The notes under the pieces are model-generated. The model saw only the letters and a list, made by a program, of their open reading frames with translations. It was not told the DNA's origin and made no database searches. Shown here in pieces: positions 28,175-36,735 of a stretch of DNA of 64,000 bases. The stretch's first letter is position 1; each line of letters starts with the position of its first letter. Source of the stretch: Ichthyophis bannanicus (taxonomy: Eukaryota; Chordata; Amphibia; Gymnophiona; Ichthyophiidae); NCBI GenBank assembly GCA_033557465.1, contig CM066043.1, positions 112,458,278-112,522,277 on the forward strand, written 5' to 3'. Both the position numbers and the translations under genes were made by a program.

Positions 28175-31048
28175 TCAGACCTCAAAGAGATTACGGAGGA
28201 CTGCCTGTCCGAAAGCACTGTCCCTACGGGACTCCCTCTCGAGACAGTAATGGACCGCAAAAGTCTGGCTCGAAGACCAAGTAGCGGCCCGGCAGATGTC
28301 TGCCAGCGGAACAGAGCGGAGGTAAGCCACTGACGTGGCCTTTGCCCGAACGCAATGAGCCGTGACTCGACTTTCTAAGGAGAGTCCGGCTGCCCCATAA
28401 GCCCAAGCGATACAGTCCGCAACCCAGATGGACAGAGTACGCTTGGAGACCGGGAGCCCCAATTTATTGGGGTCAAAAGACACAAAAAGCTGAGCAGCTT
28501 TACGGTGCTCCCGCGTACGGTCAAGGTAGAAGTTCAATGCCCTTCTACAGTCCAGGGTATGGAGGACCGTTTCAGCTCGGCTGGACTGTGGTCTGGGAAA
28601 GAAGGTTGGAAATACCACCTCCTGATTGATGTGAAAAGGGGAGACCACTTTAGGCAGAAATTTCGGGTGAGTCCGTAGGACTACCCTATTCTTGTAGAAC
28701 CTAGTGTAAGGGGGATCAGACACGAGGGCCTGCAATTCACTTACGCGTCTAGCGGAAGTGAGGGCTATCAAGAACAGTGTTTTCCAAGACAGAAAATGGA
28801 GAGAACAGGTAGCCATAGGTTCAAAAGGCGGACAGGTGATCCGCTGCAAAACCACATTCAGGTCCCAGTCAGGCGCTGGCGGGCGCAGAGGTGGTTTAAG
28901 TAGAAGGAGACCTCGGAGAAACCTCGCTACGAGAGGGTCGTTGGAGAGAGGTCTGCCGTCCACCGGCACATGATGTGCTGAAAGAGCACTGAGGTGAACT
29001 TTGACGGAGTTGGACTTAAGTCCCAGATTAGAGAGGTGCAGCAAGTACTGCAAGATCACGGACACCGGGCAGGAGAAGGGATCCTGAGACTGTTGGGTAC
29101 ACCAGACTGCAAAGCGACGCCATTTAAGGGCGTAGCATTTGCGGGTAGAAGGCCGTCGCGAAGCCAAGACGACCTCCTCCACCTCCGCCGGCAGGAGAAG
29201 GGGAGCGAGGACTACCCTCTCAGCAGCCAGGCCATGAGGTTGAGAGACCTGAGGTTGGGGTGCAGTAGGGACCCCTGATCCTGAGTGAGGAGATCCGGTT
29301 GTACCCCCAGAGGGATTGGATCCTCCACCGCCAGTTGCAGCAGGAGCGGAAACCACGGCTGCCTGGGCCAACGAGGGGCCACCAGGATCATGAAGGCTTT
29401 GTCTCGGAGAACCTTGAAAAGAGTCCGAGAGACTAACGGGATGGGAGGGAAAGCGTACAGAAGGCTCCCCGACCATGAGATCAGAAAGGCGTCCGCCGCA
29501 ACCCGAAGGGGGTGTGGCTGACGAGAGCAGAAGCGAGGAAGCTGCCGGTTGTGAGGACTGGCAAAGAGATCCACCGTGGGGAGGCCCCACTTGAGGAAGA
29601 GCTTCTGAACTATCAAGGGATCCAGACGCCACTCGTGCGGCTGGAGGACCCTGCTGAGTTTGTCCGCAAGGCAATTTTCTTGGCCCGGGAGATAAACTGC
29701 CTTGAGGAGAATGCCGTGACTGACGGCCCAAGAGCAGAGCTTCTGTGCCTCCCGGCAGAGGAGGAAGGAGCCCGTGCCCCCCTGCTTGTTCACGTAGAAC
29801 ATGGCAACTTGATTGTCCGTCTGGACAAGGACGGATTGGTGGGAAGTCAGGTGGGAGAAGGCCTTGAGAGCTAGGCGGATCGCCCTGAGCTCCAGGAAGT
29901 TGATCTGCTGAGCAGACTCCCACGTGGTCCAGAGGCCCTGAGTACGTGCCTCTTGGCAATGTGCTCCCCAGCCCAGGAGGGATGCATCGGTGGTCAGCAC
30001 CCGGGTCGGCTGAGGTGACTGGAAAGGCATTCCGAATATCAGGTTCGGCTGCCGGAGCCACCACCGGAGAGACGAGAGCAGCGGCTCGGAGACGCGCACT
30101 AGGTCTGCCAGGCCGCCTGTGGCTTGTCGCCACTGCTGGCGGAGACACCATTGAGCAGACCGCATATTCAGGCGGGCATTGGGGGTCACATGGACGGTGG
30201 AAGCCATATGGCCGAGCAGTCTCAGGAAGCGCCTGGCGGAGACCAGGGGCTGGCTGCGAAAGCGGTCGGCTAGGTCCATGAGCCGTTGAGCCCTGTCGAG
30301 CGGTAGGTACGCTCGTGCCCGAGGAGTGTGCAGCCTTGCGCCGATGAACTCGAGATCCTGTGAGGGGAGCAAAGTGGACTTTGCGAAGTTTATAACAAAG
30401 CCCAAGTGCTGCAGCAGAGTCACCGTGCGGCACGTGGCGTTGGTGACCTCCTGAGCGGACGCTGCTCTGATGAGCCAGTCGTCGAGGTACGGAAAGACAT
30501 AGAGGCCGTGAAGCCGGAGATGGGCCGCCACGACCGCGAGACATTTTGTGAAGACTCGCGGTGCGGAGGATAGGCCAAAGGGCAGTACTCTGTACTGGTA
30601 ATGATTTCCTGCCACCACAAACCTTAGGTATTGGCGGTGGCTTGGGTGGATGAGGATGTGCGTGTAGGCATCCTTTAGATCCAAGGAGCATAGCCAATCT
30701 CCCTGCTGGAGGTAGGGCAGAAGGATTCCAAGGGTAAGCATTTTGAACTTCTCCCGCACAAGGAACTTGTTGAGGTTGCGCAAGTCCAGGATGGGTCTGA
30801 GGCCCCCTGTTCTCTTTGGTATCAGAAAATACCTTGAATAAAAGCCTTGACCTCTCAGGTGGTGGGGCACCGGTTCCACCGCCTGTTCCTGCAGAAGACC
30901 TGCTAACTCCTGAAGGAGCAACTCCCTGTGCAGAGGGGGGCGCGAAGGTTCTCCCGGAAAATAGGAGGGAGGGACCTGATGGAAGTGGAGAAGGTAGCCT
31001 TCTCGCACGACCTGAAGTACCCAGGCATCTGCGGTGATGCTGGACCAC
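28175..31048 (-). CDS. A tyrosine recombinase (957-codon frame; YR domain in last ~350)
   Basis: The YR domain (codons about 607-957, nt 28175-29230) integrates the circular DNA copy. The SAM-like N-terminal part reads SRRPSTRKCYALKWRRF and NSVKVHLSALSAHH. The catalytic boxes are TSARRVSELQ (Arg768), AHCVR (His898 and Arg901) and AATWSSSQTFAVHYC (Trp924 and nucleophile Tyr934, codon at 28247-28249). Codons 1-606 overlap RNase H and RT in another frame, have low complexity (Pro/Ser/Arg-rich) and are probably a shadow. The true start may be an internal one near 29230 or depend on frameshifting. Complete and apparently functional. Confidence 0.88.
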   Translation of the reverse strand: MVQHHRRCLGTSGRARRLPSPLPSGPSLLFSGRTFAPPSAQGVAPSGVSRSSAGTGGGTGAPPPERSRLLFKVFSDTKENRGPQTHPGLAQPQQVPCAGEVQNAYPWNPSALPPAGRLAMLLGSKGCLHAHPHPPKPPPIPKVCGGRKSLPVQSTALWPILRTASLHKMSRGRGGPSPASRPLCLSVPRRLAHQSSVRSGGHQRHVPHGDSAAALGLCYKLRKVHFAPLTGSRVHRRKAAHSSGTSVPTARQGSTAHGPSRPLSQPAPGLRQALPETARPYGFHRPCDPQCPPEYAVCSMVSPPAVATSHRRPGRPSARLRAAALVSPVVAPAAEPDIRNAFPVTSADPGADHRCIPPGLGSTLPRGTYSGPLDHVGVCSADQLPGAQGDPPSSQGLLPPDFPPIRPCPDGQSSCHVLREQAGGHGLLPPLPGGTEALLLGRQSRHSPQGSLSPGPRKLPCGQTQQGPPAARVASGSLDSSEALPQVGPPHGGSLCQSSQPAASSLLLSSATPPSGCGGRLSDLMVGEPSVRFPSHPVSLSDSFQGSPRQSLHDPGGPSLAQAAVVSAPAATGGGGSNPSGGTTGSPHSGSGVPTAPQPQVSQPHGLAAERVVLAPLLLPAEVEEVVLASRRPSTRKCYALKWRRFAVWCTQQSQDPFSCPVSVILQYLLHLSNLGLKSNSVKVHLSALSAHHVPVDGRPLSNDPLVARFLRGLLLLKPPLRPPAPDWDLNVVLQRITCPPFEPMATCSLHFLSWKTLFLIALTSARRVSELQALVSDPPYTRFYKNRVVLRTHPKFLPKVVSPFHINQEVVFPTFFPRPQSSRAETVLHTLDCRRALNFYLDRTREHRKAAQLFVSFDPNKLGLPVSKRTLSIWVADCIAWAYGAAGLSLESRVTAHCVRAKATSVAYLRSVPLADICRAATWSSSQTFAVHYCLERESRRDSAFGQAVLRNLFEV

Positions 31049-31545
31049 CTGTGGGCGAAGTGAACCAGCCGGCCTCCGGTGCTGGGAGGAACCAGCGGGG
31101 GGGGAGAGGCTATGCTGAGCGAGTCAAAAACCCCCACCCTGCTGAGCAGGGGCTGGTGGTGCAGGCTTGGGGGCTTGCTGCCTACGGGACCCGTTACCCC
31201 GTCCCTTGGCCTGCTGGCCCTGTTGGGGAGCTGCAGGGGCCTGATAATGGGGGTACTGTTTGTAGGCAGCCGCCTTTCTCGGGTAAAAGGACTTTTTTCC
31301 CGAGCCCTTCTTTTTCTGGGAAGGGGCGGAGGTCTTCCTAGAAAGCCTGGTCCTGGTGAGAGTCTCAGTCTCAATTTGTGCAGCCTTTTCCGCCATGGGC
31401 TTGCCAAAGAGGTTTTCGCCTCGGCAGGGGACATCGACCAACTTGTCCTGTACCCAGGGCTCAAGGTCTGACGACTGAAGCCAAGCCTGTCGGCGGGCAC
31501 CGATGCCGGCTGCGGCCACTCTAGCCGAGGCCTCAAAGCCATCAT
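29212..31545 (-). CDS. A reverse transcriptase, RNase H and Dam-like region
   Basis: In this 777-codon frame the RT spans about 225-430: LIPKRTGGLRPILDLRNLN, LPFGLSSAPRVFTK and the catalytic YLDD at 353-356. RNase H spans about 515-640: LTTDASLLGWGAH (D520), NFLELRA (E552), QTDNQVAMFYVNKQGG (D577). The region 655-735 (VDLFASPHNRQLPRF, DAFLISW, YAFPPIPL, VAPRWPRQPWF) matches the Dam-like methyltransferase segment of DIRS elements, but the expected (D/N)PPY core reads FPPI. The first ~145 codons overlap gag (31124 upward) and may be untranslated in this frame. The last codons overlap the YR domain by about 20 nt. Confidence 0.88.
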   Translation of the reverse strand: MMALRPRLEWPQPASVPADRLGFSRQTLSPGYRTSWSMSPAEAKTSLASPWRKRLHKLRLRLSPGPGFLGRPPPLPRKRRAREKSPFTRERRLPTNSTPIIRPLQLPNRASRPRDGVTGPVGSKPPSLHHQPLLSRVGVFDSLSIASPPPLVPPSTGGRLVHFAHRWSSITADAWVLQVVREGYLLHFHQVPPSYFPGEPSRPPLHRELLLQELAGLLQEQAVEPVPHHLRGQGFYSRYFLIPKRTGGLRPILDLRNLNKFLVREKFKMLTLGILLPYLQQGDWLCSLDLKDAYTHILIHPSHRQYLRFVVAGNHYQYRVLPFGLSSAPRVFTKCLAVVAAHLRLHGLYVFPYLDDWLIRAASAQEVTNATCRTVTLLQHLGFVINFAKSTLLPSQDLEFIGARLHTPRARAYLPLDRAQRLMDLADRFRSQPLVSARRFLRLLGHMASTVHVTPNARLNMRSAQWCLRQQWRQATGGLADLVRVSEPLLSSLRWWLRQPNLIFGMPFQSPQPTRVLTTDASLLGWGAHCQEARTQGLWTTWESAQQINFLELRAIRLALKAFSHLTSHQSVLVQTDNQVAMFYVNKQGGTGSFLLCREAQKLCSWAVSHGILLKAVYLPGQENCLADKLSRVLQPHEWRLDPLIVQKLFLKWGLPTVDLFASPHNRQLPRFCSRQPHPLRVAADAFLISWSGSLLYAFPPIPLVSRTLFKVLRDKAFMILVAPRWPRQPWFPLLLQLAVEDPIPLGVQPDLLTQDQGSLLHPNLRSLNLMAWLLRG

Positions 31546-33046
31546 AGGCTGCTCGGGACATGAACTTTGAGCATTCCCGAATGCCCGTGGACAAGGCTAG
31601 GAACCTCCGCAAGGGCTCCTCGGAGAGACCAGCGGAGAATCCGGCTAGCTCTTTAGCCAGATCCCGGAGATACATGCCCATGTAGAGCTGGTAAGTCTGG
31701 ACACGACATGCGAGCATAGAGCCCTGGAAGCACTTCTTGCCAAGGCCATCCAGGTTACGGGCCTCCCTTCCAGGAGGCACCGAGGAGTGCATCTTCTGGC
31801 TCTTAAGACGATGCATGGCCGATTCCACTACCATGGAATGGTGTGGCAGCTGTGCCTTCTGAAAGCCAGGGCTCTTGCGGACCCGATAGATAGAATCGAC
31901 CCGCTTGCTCAGGACCGGCGAGGAGGCCGGACTCTCCCACATGCGGAAGAGTAGTCGTTCCAGCATAGGAGGAACCGGCACAGTAAAGTGCTCCCTCGCG
32001 GGAGAGTCATACTGGAGGGCGTCGAGCTCTTCGGCTCGAGGCTCCTCCTCGGGATCCGCAGGGAAGGCCAAAGCCTTGGCCATATCCCTAACGAAGTCCG
32101 AGAACCGGGCATCCTCCGGGGGGGACTGCTTCCGAGGCTCGGACCCCGGTGAGTCCGATGGGACACACCGAGTCCGGAAAGAATCAGGTGACTCTTCCTC
32201 CTCAGACTCCCAGACCGACTCCGACGAGGACTCGGTGGGGTCGGCACGGGCAGGGTGCGGCGCCAGCCGCCCCGACGTCGAGGGAGTCGGCGTCGGCGAC
32301 CTCGGTCCCGAACGGGAGGCCGAGGGTGACCTCGACCGAGGATCGACCCGAGTTCTCATTGACTCGAGGATCGGCTCGGTCTCCGGGGTCGACTTGGACG
32401 TCGACGTCCCGGCGGTCGGGGCAGCGGCGCCAGCGAGGCCAGCGAGCAGTGCCCGCTGCTGGTCCATGAAGGCAGACAGTCTGCTCTCCAAGGCCGTCAA
32501 CCTGAGTCCGAGCTCAGGTGACCCAGCAGCCCCCGACTCGGGCCCCGACGGCGTCGGGCCCGACGTCGGCTGTCGCGGAGGCGAGTCCAGAAGGACCACA
32601 GGACTTACCCGGGCAGGCATCTCCGACTCCAGGCGAGGTCGCTTCGGGATGTGTTCCTTCTCCAAGGACCCGGGGCGGCTGTCGGGGCTATGCGACCTGG
32701 CCCTCGCGGAACCAGGAGCGTCCACCGACGCCGCCCTCGCGGGTTTTTCCTTCCGACGATGGTCCCCGGAGGGAGAACCCCGGTCGGAGGAGCTCCGGCG
32801 ACGGTCCGAGCTGGAGCCTTTCGACGCGGAGGCCTCCGACGAGGTCCGGGTACGGCTGGGGTCAGCGAAGATTCTCTCACGCTGATGCCGCCGACTCCTC
32901 AACGCCTTTGAGGACAGTTTGCTGCAGGGCCCACAGATCAGTTCCTCATGATCCGGGCCCAGGCAGCGGAGGCAAAAGTCGTGTGTGTCGGTTAGTGACA
33001 TATTTCGGTCACACCGACCACACCGCTTAAACCCACTGGCAGCCAT
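31124..33046 (-). CDS. A gag-like protein (640 aa)
   Basis: The Met at 33046 (MAASGFKRC) is followed by a compact zinc-binding pattern C9-x2-C12, H22-x2-C25-x2-C28, H33, C38-x2-C41. A long Arg/Ser/Pro-rich, probably disordered segment (50-330) comes next. A conserved core at about 330-560 contains SPPEDARFSDFVRDMAKAL, EPRAEELDALQ, FRMWESP, IYRV, QLPHHSMVVESAMHRLKSQ and YQLYMGMYLRDLAKE. The C terminus is Lys/Gln/Pro-rich (YPRKAAAYKQYP, QQGGGF). The core is shared by groups 1-3. It is assumed to coat the RNA or DNA intermediate; no enzymatic motif is present. Confidence 0.82.
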   Translation of the reverse strand: MAASGFKRCGRCDRNMSLTDTHDFCLRCLGPDHEELICGPCSKLSSKALRSRRHQRERIFADPSRTRTSSEASASKGSSSDRRRSSSDRGSPSGDHRRKEKPARAASVDAPGSARARSHSPDSRPGSLEKEHIPKRPRLESEMPARVSPVVLLDSPPRQPTSGPTPSGPESGAAGSPELGLRLTALESRLSAFMDQQRALLAGLAGAAAPTAGTSTSKSTPETEPILESMRTRVDPRSRSPSASRSGPRSPTPTPSTSGRLAPHPARADPTESSSESVWESEEEESPDSFRTRCVPSDSPGSEPRKQSPPEDARFSDFVRDMAKALAFPADPEEEPRAEELDALQYDSPAREHFTVPVPPMLERLLFRMWESPASSPVLSKRVDSIYRVRKSPGFQKAQLPHHSMVVESAMHRLKSQKMHSSVPPGREARNLDGLGKKCFQGSMLACRVQTYQLYMGMYLRDLAKELAGFSAGLSEEPLRRFLALSTGIRECSKFMSRAAYDGFEASARVAAAGIGARRQAWLQSSDLEPWVQDKLVDVPCRGENLFGKPMAEKAAQIETETLTRTRLSRKTSAPSQKKKGSGKKSFYPRKAAAYKQYPHYQAPAAPQQGQQAKGRGNGSRRQQAPKPAPPAPAQQGGGF

Positions 33047-33264
33047 CGGGGGAAAAAGGGCCCCTGCGAGGTCAAAGGACCGGGCTGCCAGGGAAACCGA
33101 AAACGAAAGCTGACTAAGTCAGAAAAACCGAAAAAAGTAAGCGGACTCGAGACCGGCGTCGCGAGTCCGGGCGGGAAAACGATCGGCGTCGAACCGAAAG
33201 AAAAAAGGATAAAACAAAGAAGAAAATCAACTTTTTCGCGGGGACAAGACGGGGACGTCTGTAG

Positions 33265-33445
33265 GGCTCCGCGGAAAAAAGAAGACTGGCTAAGATGGCA
33301 CCCTCGGGCGGGAAGACGACCGCGCATGCGCGCTGCAATTCCCAAAGGCTTTCTTTGAAAGCTGGGGAAAATTGCTCCGCGAGGGCTCCGTCGGCGCCGA
33401 CGTCACCCATTAGTGAGGACTGACTTCCTGCTTGGTCCTGGAGAA
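33265..33445 (-). promoter_or_regulatory. Right terminal repeat and putative promoter of A
   Basis: Upstream of gag on the coding strand this inverted repeat contains TAAGATGGCACCC (YY1-like), GGGCGGGAAG (GC box/E2F-like), GCGCATGCGC at 33322-33331 (exact NRF-1 palindrome), CGTCGGCGCCGACG and TGACGTC (CRE-like). The mirrored sequence is in the left end (NRF-1 site at 27805-27814). Factor binding is inferred from motif identity. Confidence 0.6.
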
Positions 33446-33530
33446 GGCCAGGGGTTCAATTCCCACATGGGGACAAACAACTTCAGGCCAACACCCACCC
33501 ACCCCTGGGATAATCGTAGCTTTATAGGTA
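33446..33530 (+). repeat. 3' part of the SINE split by element A
   Basis: GGCCAGGGGTTCAATTCCCA contains the B box GGTTCAATTCC and continues the head at 27638-27680. The SINE's 3' limit is not clear; the typical hairpin tail is not evident after about 33530. Confidence 0.65.
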
Positions 33531-33740
33531 CTTACACATCTTAAAAGACAGGAGGTGCTCTCAGATGAAACTCGTTACCCAAATCAGTCATACACTAAGG
33601 ACCTGAGATTAAGCAAGCTTCAGGTGAACAAGGTATATTAAACACATTAGGTACAGTTTTATTAGTATAAATATCCATAGCAACCATTAGTAAGTAAAGA
33701 AATTAAAGATCTAAATACAAGCTTAAAACTAAGATGCAGA
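33531..33740. other. Unassigned AT-rich DNA before CR1
   Basis: No repeat end or coding remnant is recognised. It may include the CR1 5' UTR. Confidence 0.35.
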
Positions 33741-33758
33741 CAGCAGTCCAGCAGCGAG

Positions 33759-34636
33759 ATGGGGGCTTTCCAGTCTTTTGCATTGAGTGTCACGTATGAT
33801 TTTCTCCCAGTTCGTGAGAGGTCTTACGTGTGCACTAGGTGCAAGGAGCTCTTTGCTCTCAGGGAACGAGTCCGTTCTCTAGAGGCTAGAGTAGCAGACT
33901 TGGAAGACGTAAGAAAGACAGAGGTACATAGACGAGACCTACAGGGATATAGTCCTGAAGTCCCAACTCCAGTCTGGCAGCATCCCTGTTGCCATGGAGG
34001 AGAGAGATCACGTGACAGGAGAGCATCACCCTGGTGTGGCAGGAAGTGATCCTGTAACTAGGACCTGTCCTCCAGGTGATGTAAAACCCTCTCGCACCGA
34101 GGAAGTTTCTTCAGGGCCATATGCCCATGAGGGAAGGGTTAGGATAGCCGTTATAGTTGGTGATTCGATCATTAAGCATGTAGATAGCTGGGTGGCTGGT
34201 GGACGTGAGGATCGCCTGGTAACATGCCTGCCTGTTGCAAAGGTAGCGGATCTCACGCGCCACCTAGATAAGGTCTTAGATAGTGCTGGGGAGGAGTGTG
34301 ATGTCTTGGTACATGTCGGTACCAATGACAAAGGAAAAAGTGGTAGGGAGGTACTGGCTTTTAGGTAGGAGGTTGAAATCCAGAACTTCCAGGGTAGCAT
34401 TCTCTGAAATGCTTCCTGTTCCATGCGCAGGACCCAAAAGGCAGACAGAGCTCCGGAGTCTCAATGCGCAGATGAGACAATGGTGTAGAGATGAGGGGTT
34501 TGGATTTGTTAGGAACTGGGGAACATTCTGGGGAAAGGAGGGGCTCTTCCGAAGGGACGGGCTTCACCTTAACCGGGATGGAACCAGGCTGCTGGCATTA
34601 ACCTTTAAAAAGGAGATAGAGCAGCTTTTAAACTAG
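33759..34636 (+). pseudogene. CR1 ORF1 with SGNH esterase domain
   Basis: The N-terminal part has a Cys pair (VCTRCKELFALRERVRSLEA) leading into a coiled coil. After a frameshift near 34000 the esterase blocks appear: VIVGDSIIKH (block I with the nucleophile Ser), VHVGTND (block III) and, after a second frameshift near 34370, DGLHLNRDGTRLLA (block V with Asp/His). SGNH/GDSL esterase domains are known in CR1-clade ORF1 proteins. Two frameshifts inactivate it. Confidence 0.8.
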
Positions 34637-34671
34637 ATAATAGGGGAAAGCCGAGAGTCGCCCAAGAGCGG

Positions 34672-36233
34672 ATGGTTCGGAAGAATGTATCCTTGAAGGA
34701 TACTACCAAAAGCAGAGAGGTTCCAAAAAAGAGTAAAGTAGCCCAAATGCCCTCGAGTATGGAGCAGACAGAGCTTAAAGATCCCAAATTACCCATGTCT
34801 ACTAATAGCCAAATTAATATGAATAAAATACAGTCTCTAAAATGCCTGTATGCAAATGCTAGAAGTCTAAAAAATAAGATGGGAGAGTTAGAATATATAG
34901 CACTAAATGAGAGATTAGATATGATTGGAATATCAGAGACATGGTGGAAGGAGGACAACCAGTGGGACACTGTGATACCTGGGTACAAACTATATTGTAC
35001 TGACAGAGCTAATCAAAATGGAGGAAGGGTTGCGCTCTATTTTAGAGAGGGCATTGAGTCAGAAAGGATTAAAGTTTTGCAGGAAACAAAATTAGCTGTA
35101 GAATCTCTATGGCTTGAAATTCCATGTAAAAAGGGGAAGGCGTTGGCAGTGGGGGTGTACTGTCGACCGCCTGGCCAGAATGAACAAATGGATGATGAAA
35201 TGCTCAAAGAAATCAAGGAAGCTAACAAACGTTAGAGCGCAGTAATAATAATGGGTGATTTTAATTACCCGGTATCGACTGGGTCAGTGTCACGGCAGGA
35301 CATGCTAGGGAGATAAAGTTCCTAGGTGAAATAAATGACTGCTTCTTGGAGCAGCTGGTTCATGAACCAACCAGAGCGGAGGCCATATTAGACCTAGTCC
35401 ATAGTGGAACACCAGATCTAGTGCAAGAGATAAGGGTGTTGGGGCCACTTGGCAATAGTGATCATAGCATGATCGCCTTTGATTTAATCAGTGGAGGAAG
35501 GATAGTAAGGAAATCCACAGTACTACCTTTTAACTTTCGAAAGGGAGACTATGATAAAATGAGGAAAATAGTTAAGAAAAAACTAAAAGGAGCAGTTCCA
35601 AAGGTTAAAGACTTACATCAAGCTTGGGTGTTGTTGAAAAATACTATCTTGGAAGCCCAGACCAGCTGTATTCCACGCTTTAAGAAAAGTGGAAAGAAGT
35701 CCAAAAAACTGCCAGCATGGTTTAAAGGTGAGGTCAGAGAGGCTGTTGTTGCCAAAAAAGCATCTTTCAGGAAATGTAAAAAAGAGCCAAACAACAAAAC
35801 CTGGAAACAGCAGAAGCACTGGCAAGTCAAATGCAAGCATTGATAAGGCAGGCAAAGGGAGAATGAGAGAAGCAGCTTGCTGCGGAAGCAAAAACTCGAA
35901 ATAAAGACTTTTTCAAGTACATTCGCATAAAAAAAACCTATGAGAGAGTCAGTTGGTCCCTTAGATGACAGAGGGGTTAAAGGGGCACTAAGAGGCAACA
36001 AGGGGATAGCAGAGAGACTGAATGAATTCTTTGCTTCAGTCTTTACTGAGGAAGATGTAGGGATGTTACCCATGACTGAAGTGGTATTTAAAGGTGCGGA
36101 AGAATTGAAGGAAATATCAATACATCGGGAAGATGTATTACAACTATTAGATAAATTGAAGAGTAGCAAATCACGTGGGCCAGATGGTATACATCCAAGG
36201 GTGCTGAAAGAACTGAAATATGAGATTGCAGAC
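34672..36233 (+). pseudogene. CR1 ORF2, 5' part: endonuclease and linker
   Basis: APE-type endonuclease blocks are CLYANARSLKNK, IGISETWWKED, IIMGDFNYP and LGNSDHSMIAF. A linker follows (PAWFKGEVREAVVAKKASF) and then the start of the RT N-terminal domain, SRGPDGIHPRVLKELKYEI. Stops lie near 35235 and 35843, with frame changes near 35260 and 35940. At 36233 the reading is cut by element B and it continues at 42045. Confidence 0.85.
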
Positions 36234-36600
36234 AGCGTAGTTACTCACCTGTAACAGGTGTTCTCCAGGAGCAGCAGGAATCAGTCCTCACATATGGGTG
36301 ACGTCGGCGCTGACGGAGCCCTCGCGGAGCAATTTTCCCCAGCTTTCAAAGAAAGCCTTTGGGAATTGCAGCGCGCATGCGCGGTCCCCTTCCCGCCCAA
36401 GGGTGCCATCTTAGCCAGTCTGATGACATAGCGAAAAGACAGCAAAAAATTTGCAAAAACGAAATCATATGACTGCAACTCCAAGGGGAAGAGGGAGGGT
36501 TGTGAGGACTGATTCCTGCTGCTCCTGGAGAACACCTGTTACAGGTGAGTAACTACGCTTTCTCCAGGACCAAGCAGGAAGTCAGTCCTCACATATGGGA
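36234..36600 (-). repeat. Left terminal repeat and ICR of B
   Basis: The terminal 58 bases (36234-36291) recur perfectly inverted at about 36504-36561, forming a potential long hairpin with a ~210-base loop. The palindrome CACCTGTAACAGGTG is near both stem bases. The following TTCTCCAGGACCAAGCAGG (from 36562) is the complement of the right end, so the junction at 36561/36562 is the circle junction in reverse complement. The loop holds the NRF-1-like site at 36373-36382. Confidence 0.9.
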
Positions 36601-36735
36601 CTCCCAAGCTTAAGGCTACCGGAGACCCTAAGCACAAAAATGAGCTCCCTCTAGCTCAGCAGTACAGAAGGAAGGAATCTTCACTGAATTATTACCCACC
36701 GGTAGCCCCCATCCGGGATGGAGGGTAGGAGTTGC

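Larger units (their letters stand above)
27681..33445 (-). mobile_element. DIRS element A (group 1), all three ORFs open
   Basis: This 5.77-kb element lies within a SINE. The right end is GGTCCTGGAGAA at 33445. The left end begins CTGTAACAGGTG, lacking the first 15 bases of the canonical terminus (AGCGTAGTTACTCAC), although its ICR at 27941-28038 still encodes them. Gag, RT/RNase H/Dam-like and YR frames are each uninterrupted, making A the best candidate for a recently active copy, or at least a source of proteins. Confidence 0.9.

Noticed and set aside
31905..32885. 326-codon plus-strand ORF opposite gag of element A
   Set aside because: It mirrors the Arg/Ser/Asp-rich gag linker; the equivalent in B (40637-41347) is open too, but this follows from GC-rich composition and no domain is recognisable.
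33759..34049. A free-standing host gene with a Cys pair and coiled coil
   Set aside because: It is followed by GDSL-type esterase blocks and a CR1 ORF2, so it is CR1 ORF1.
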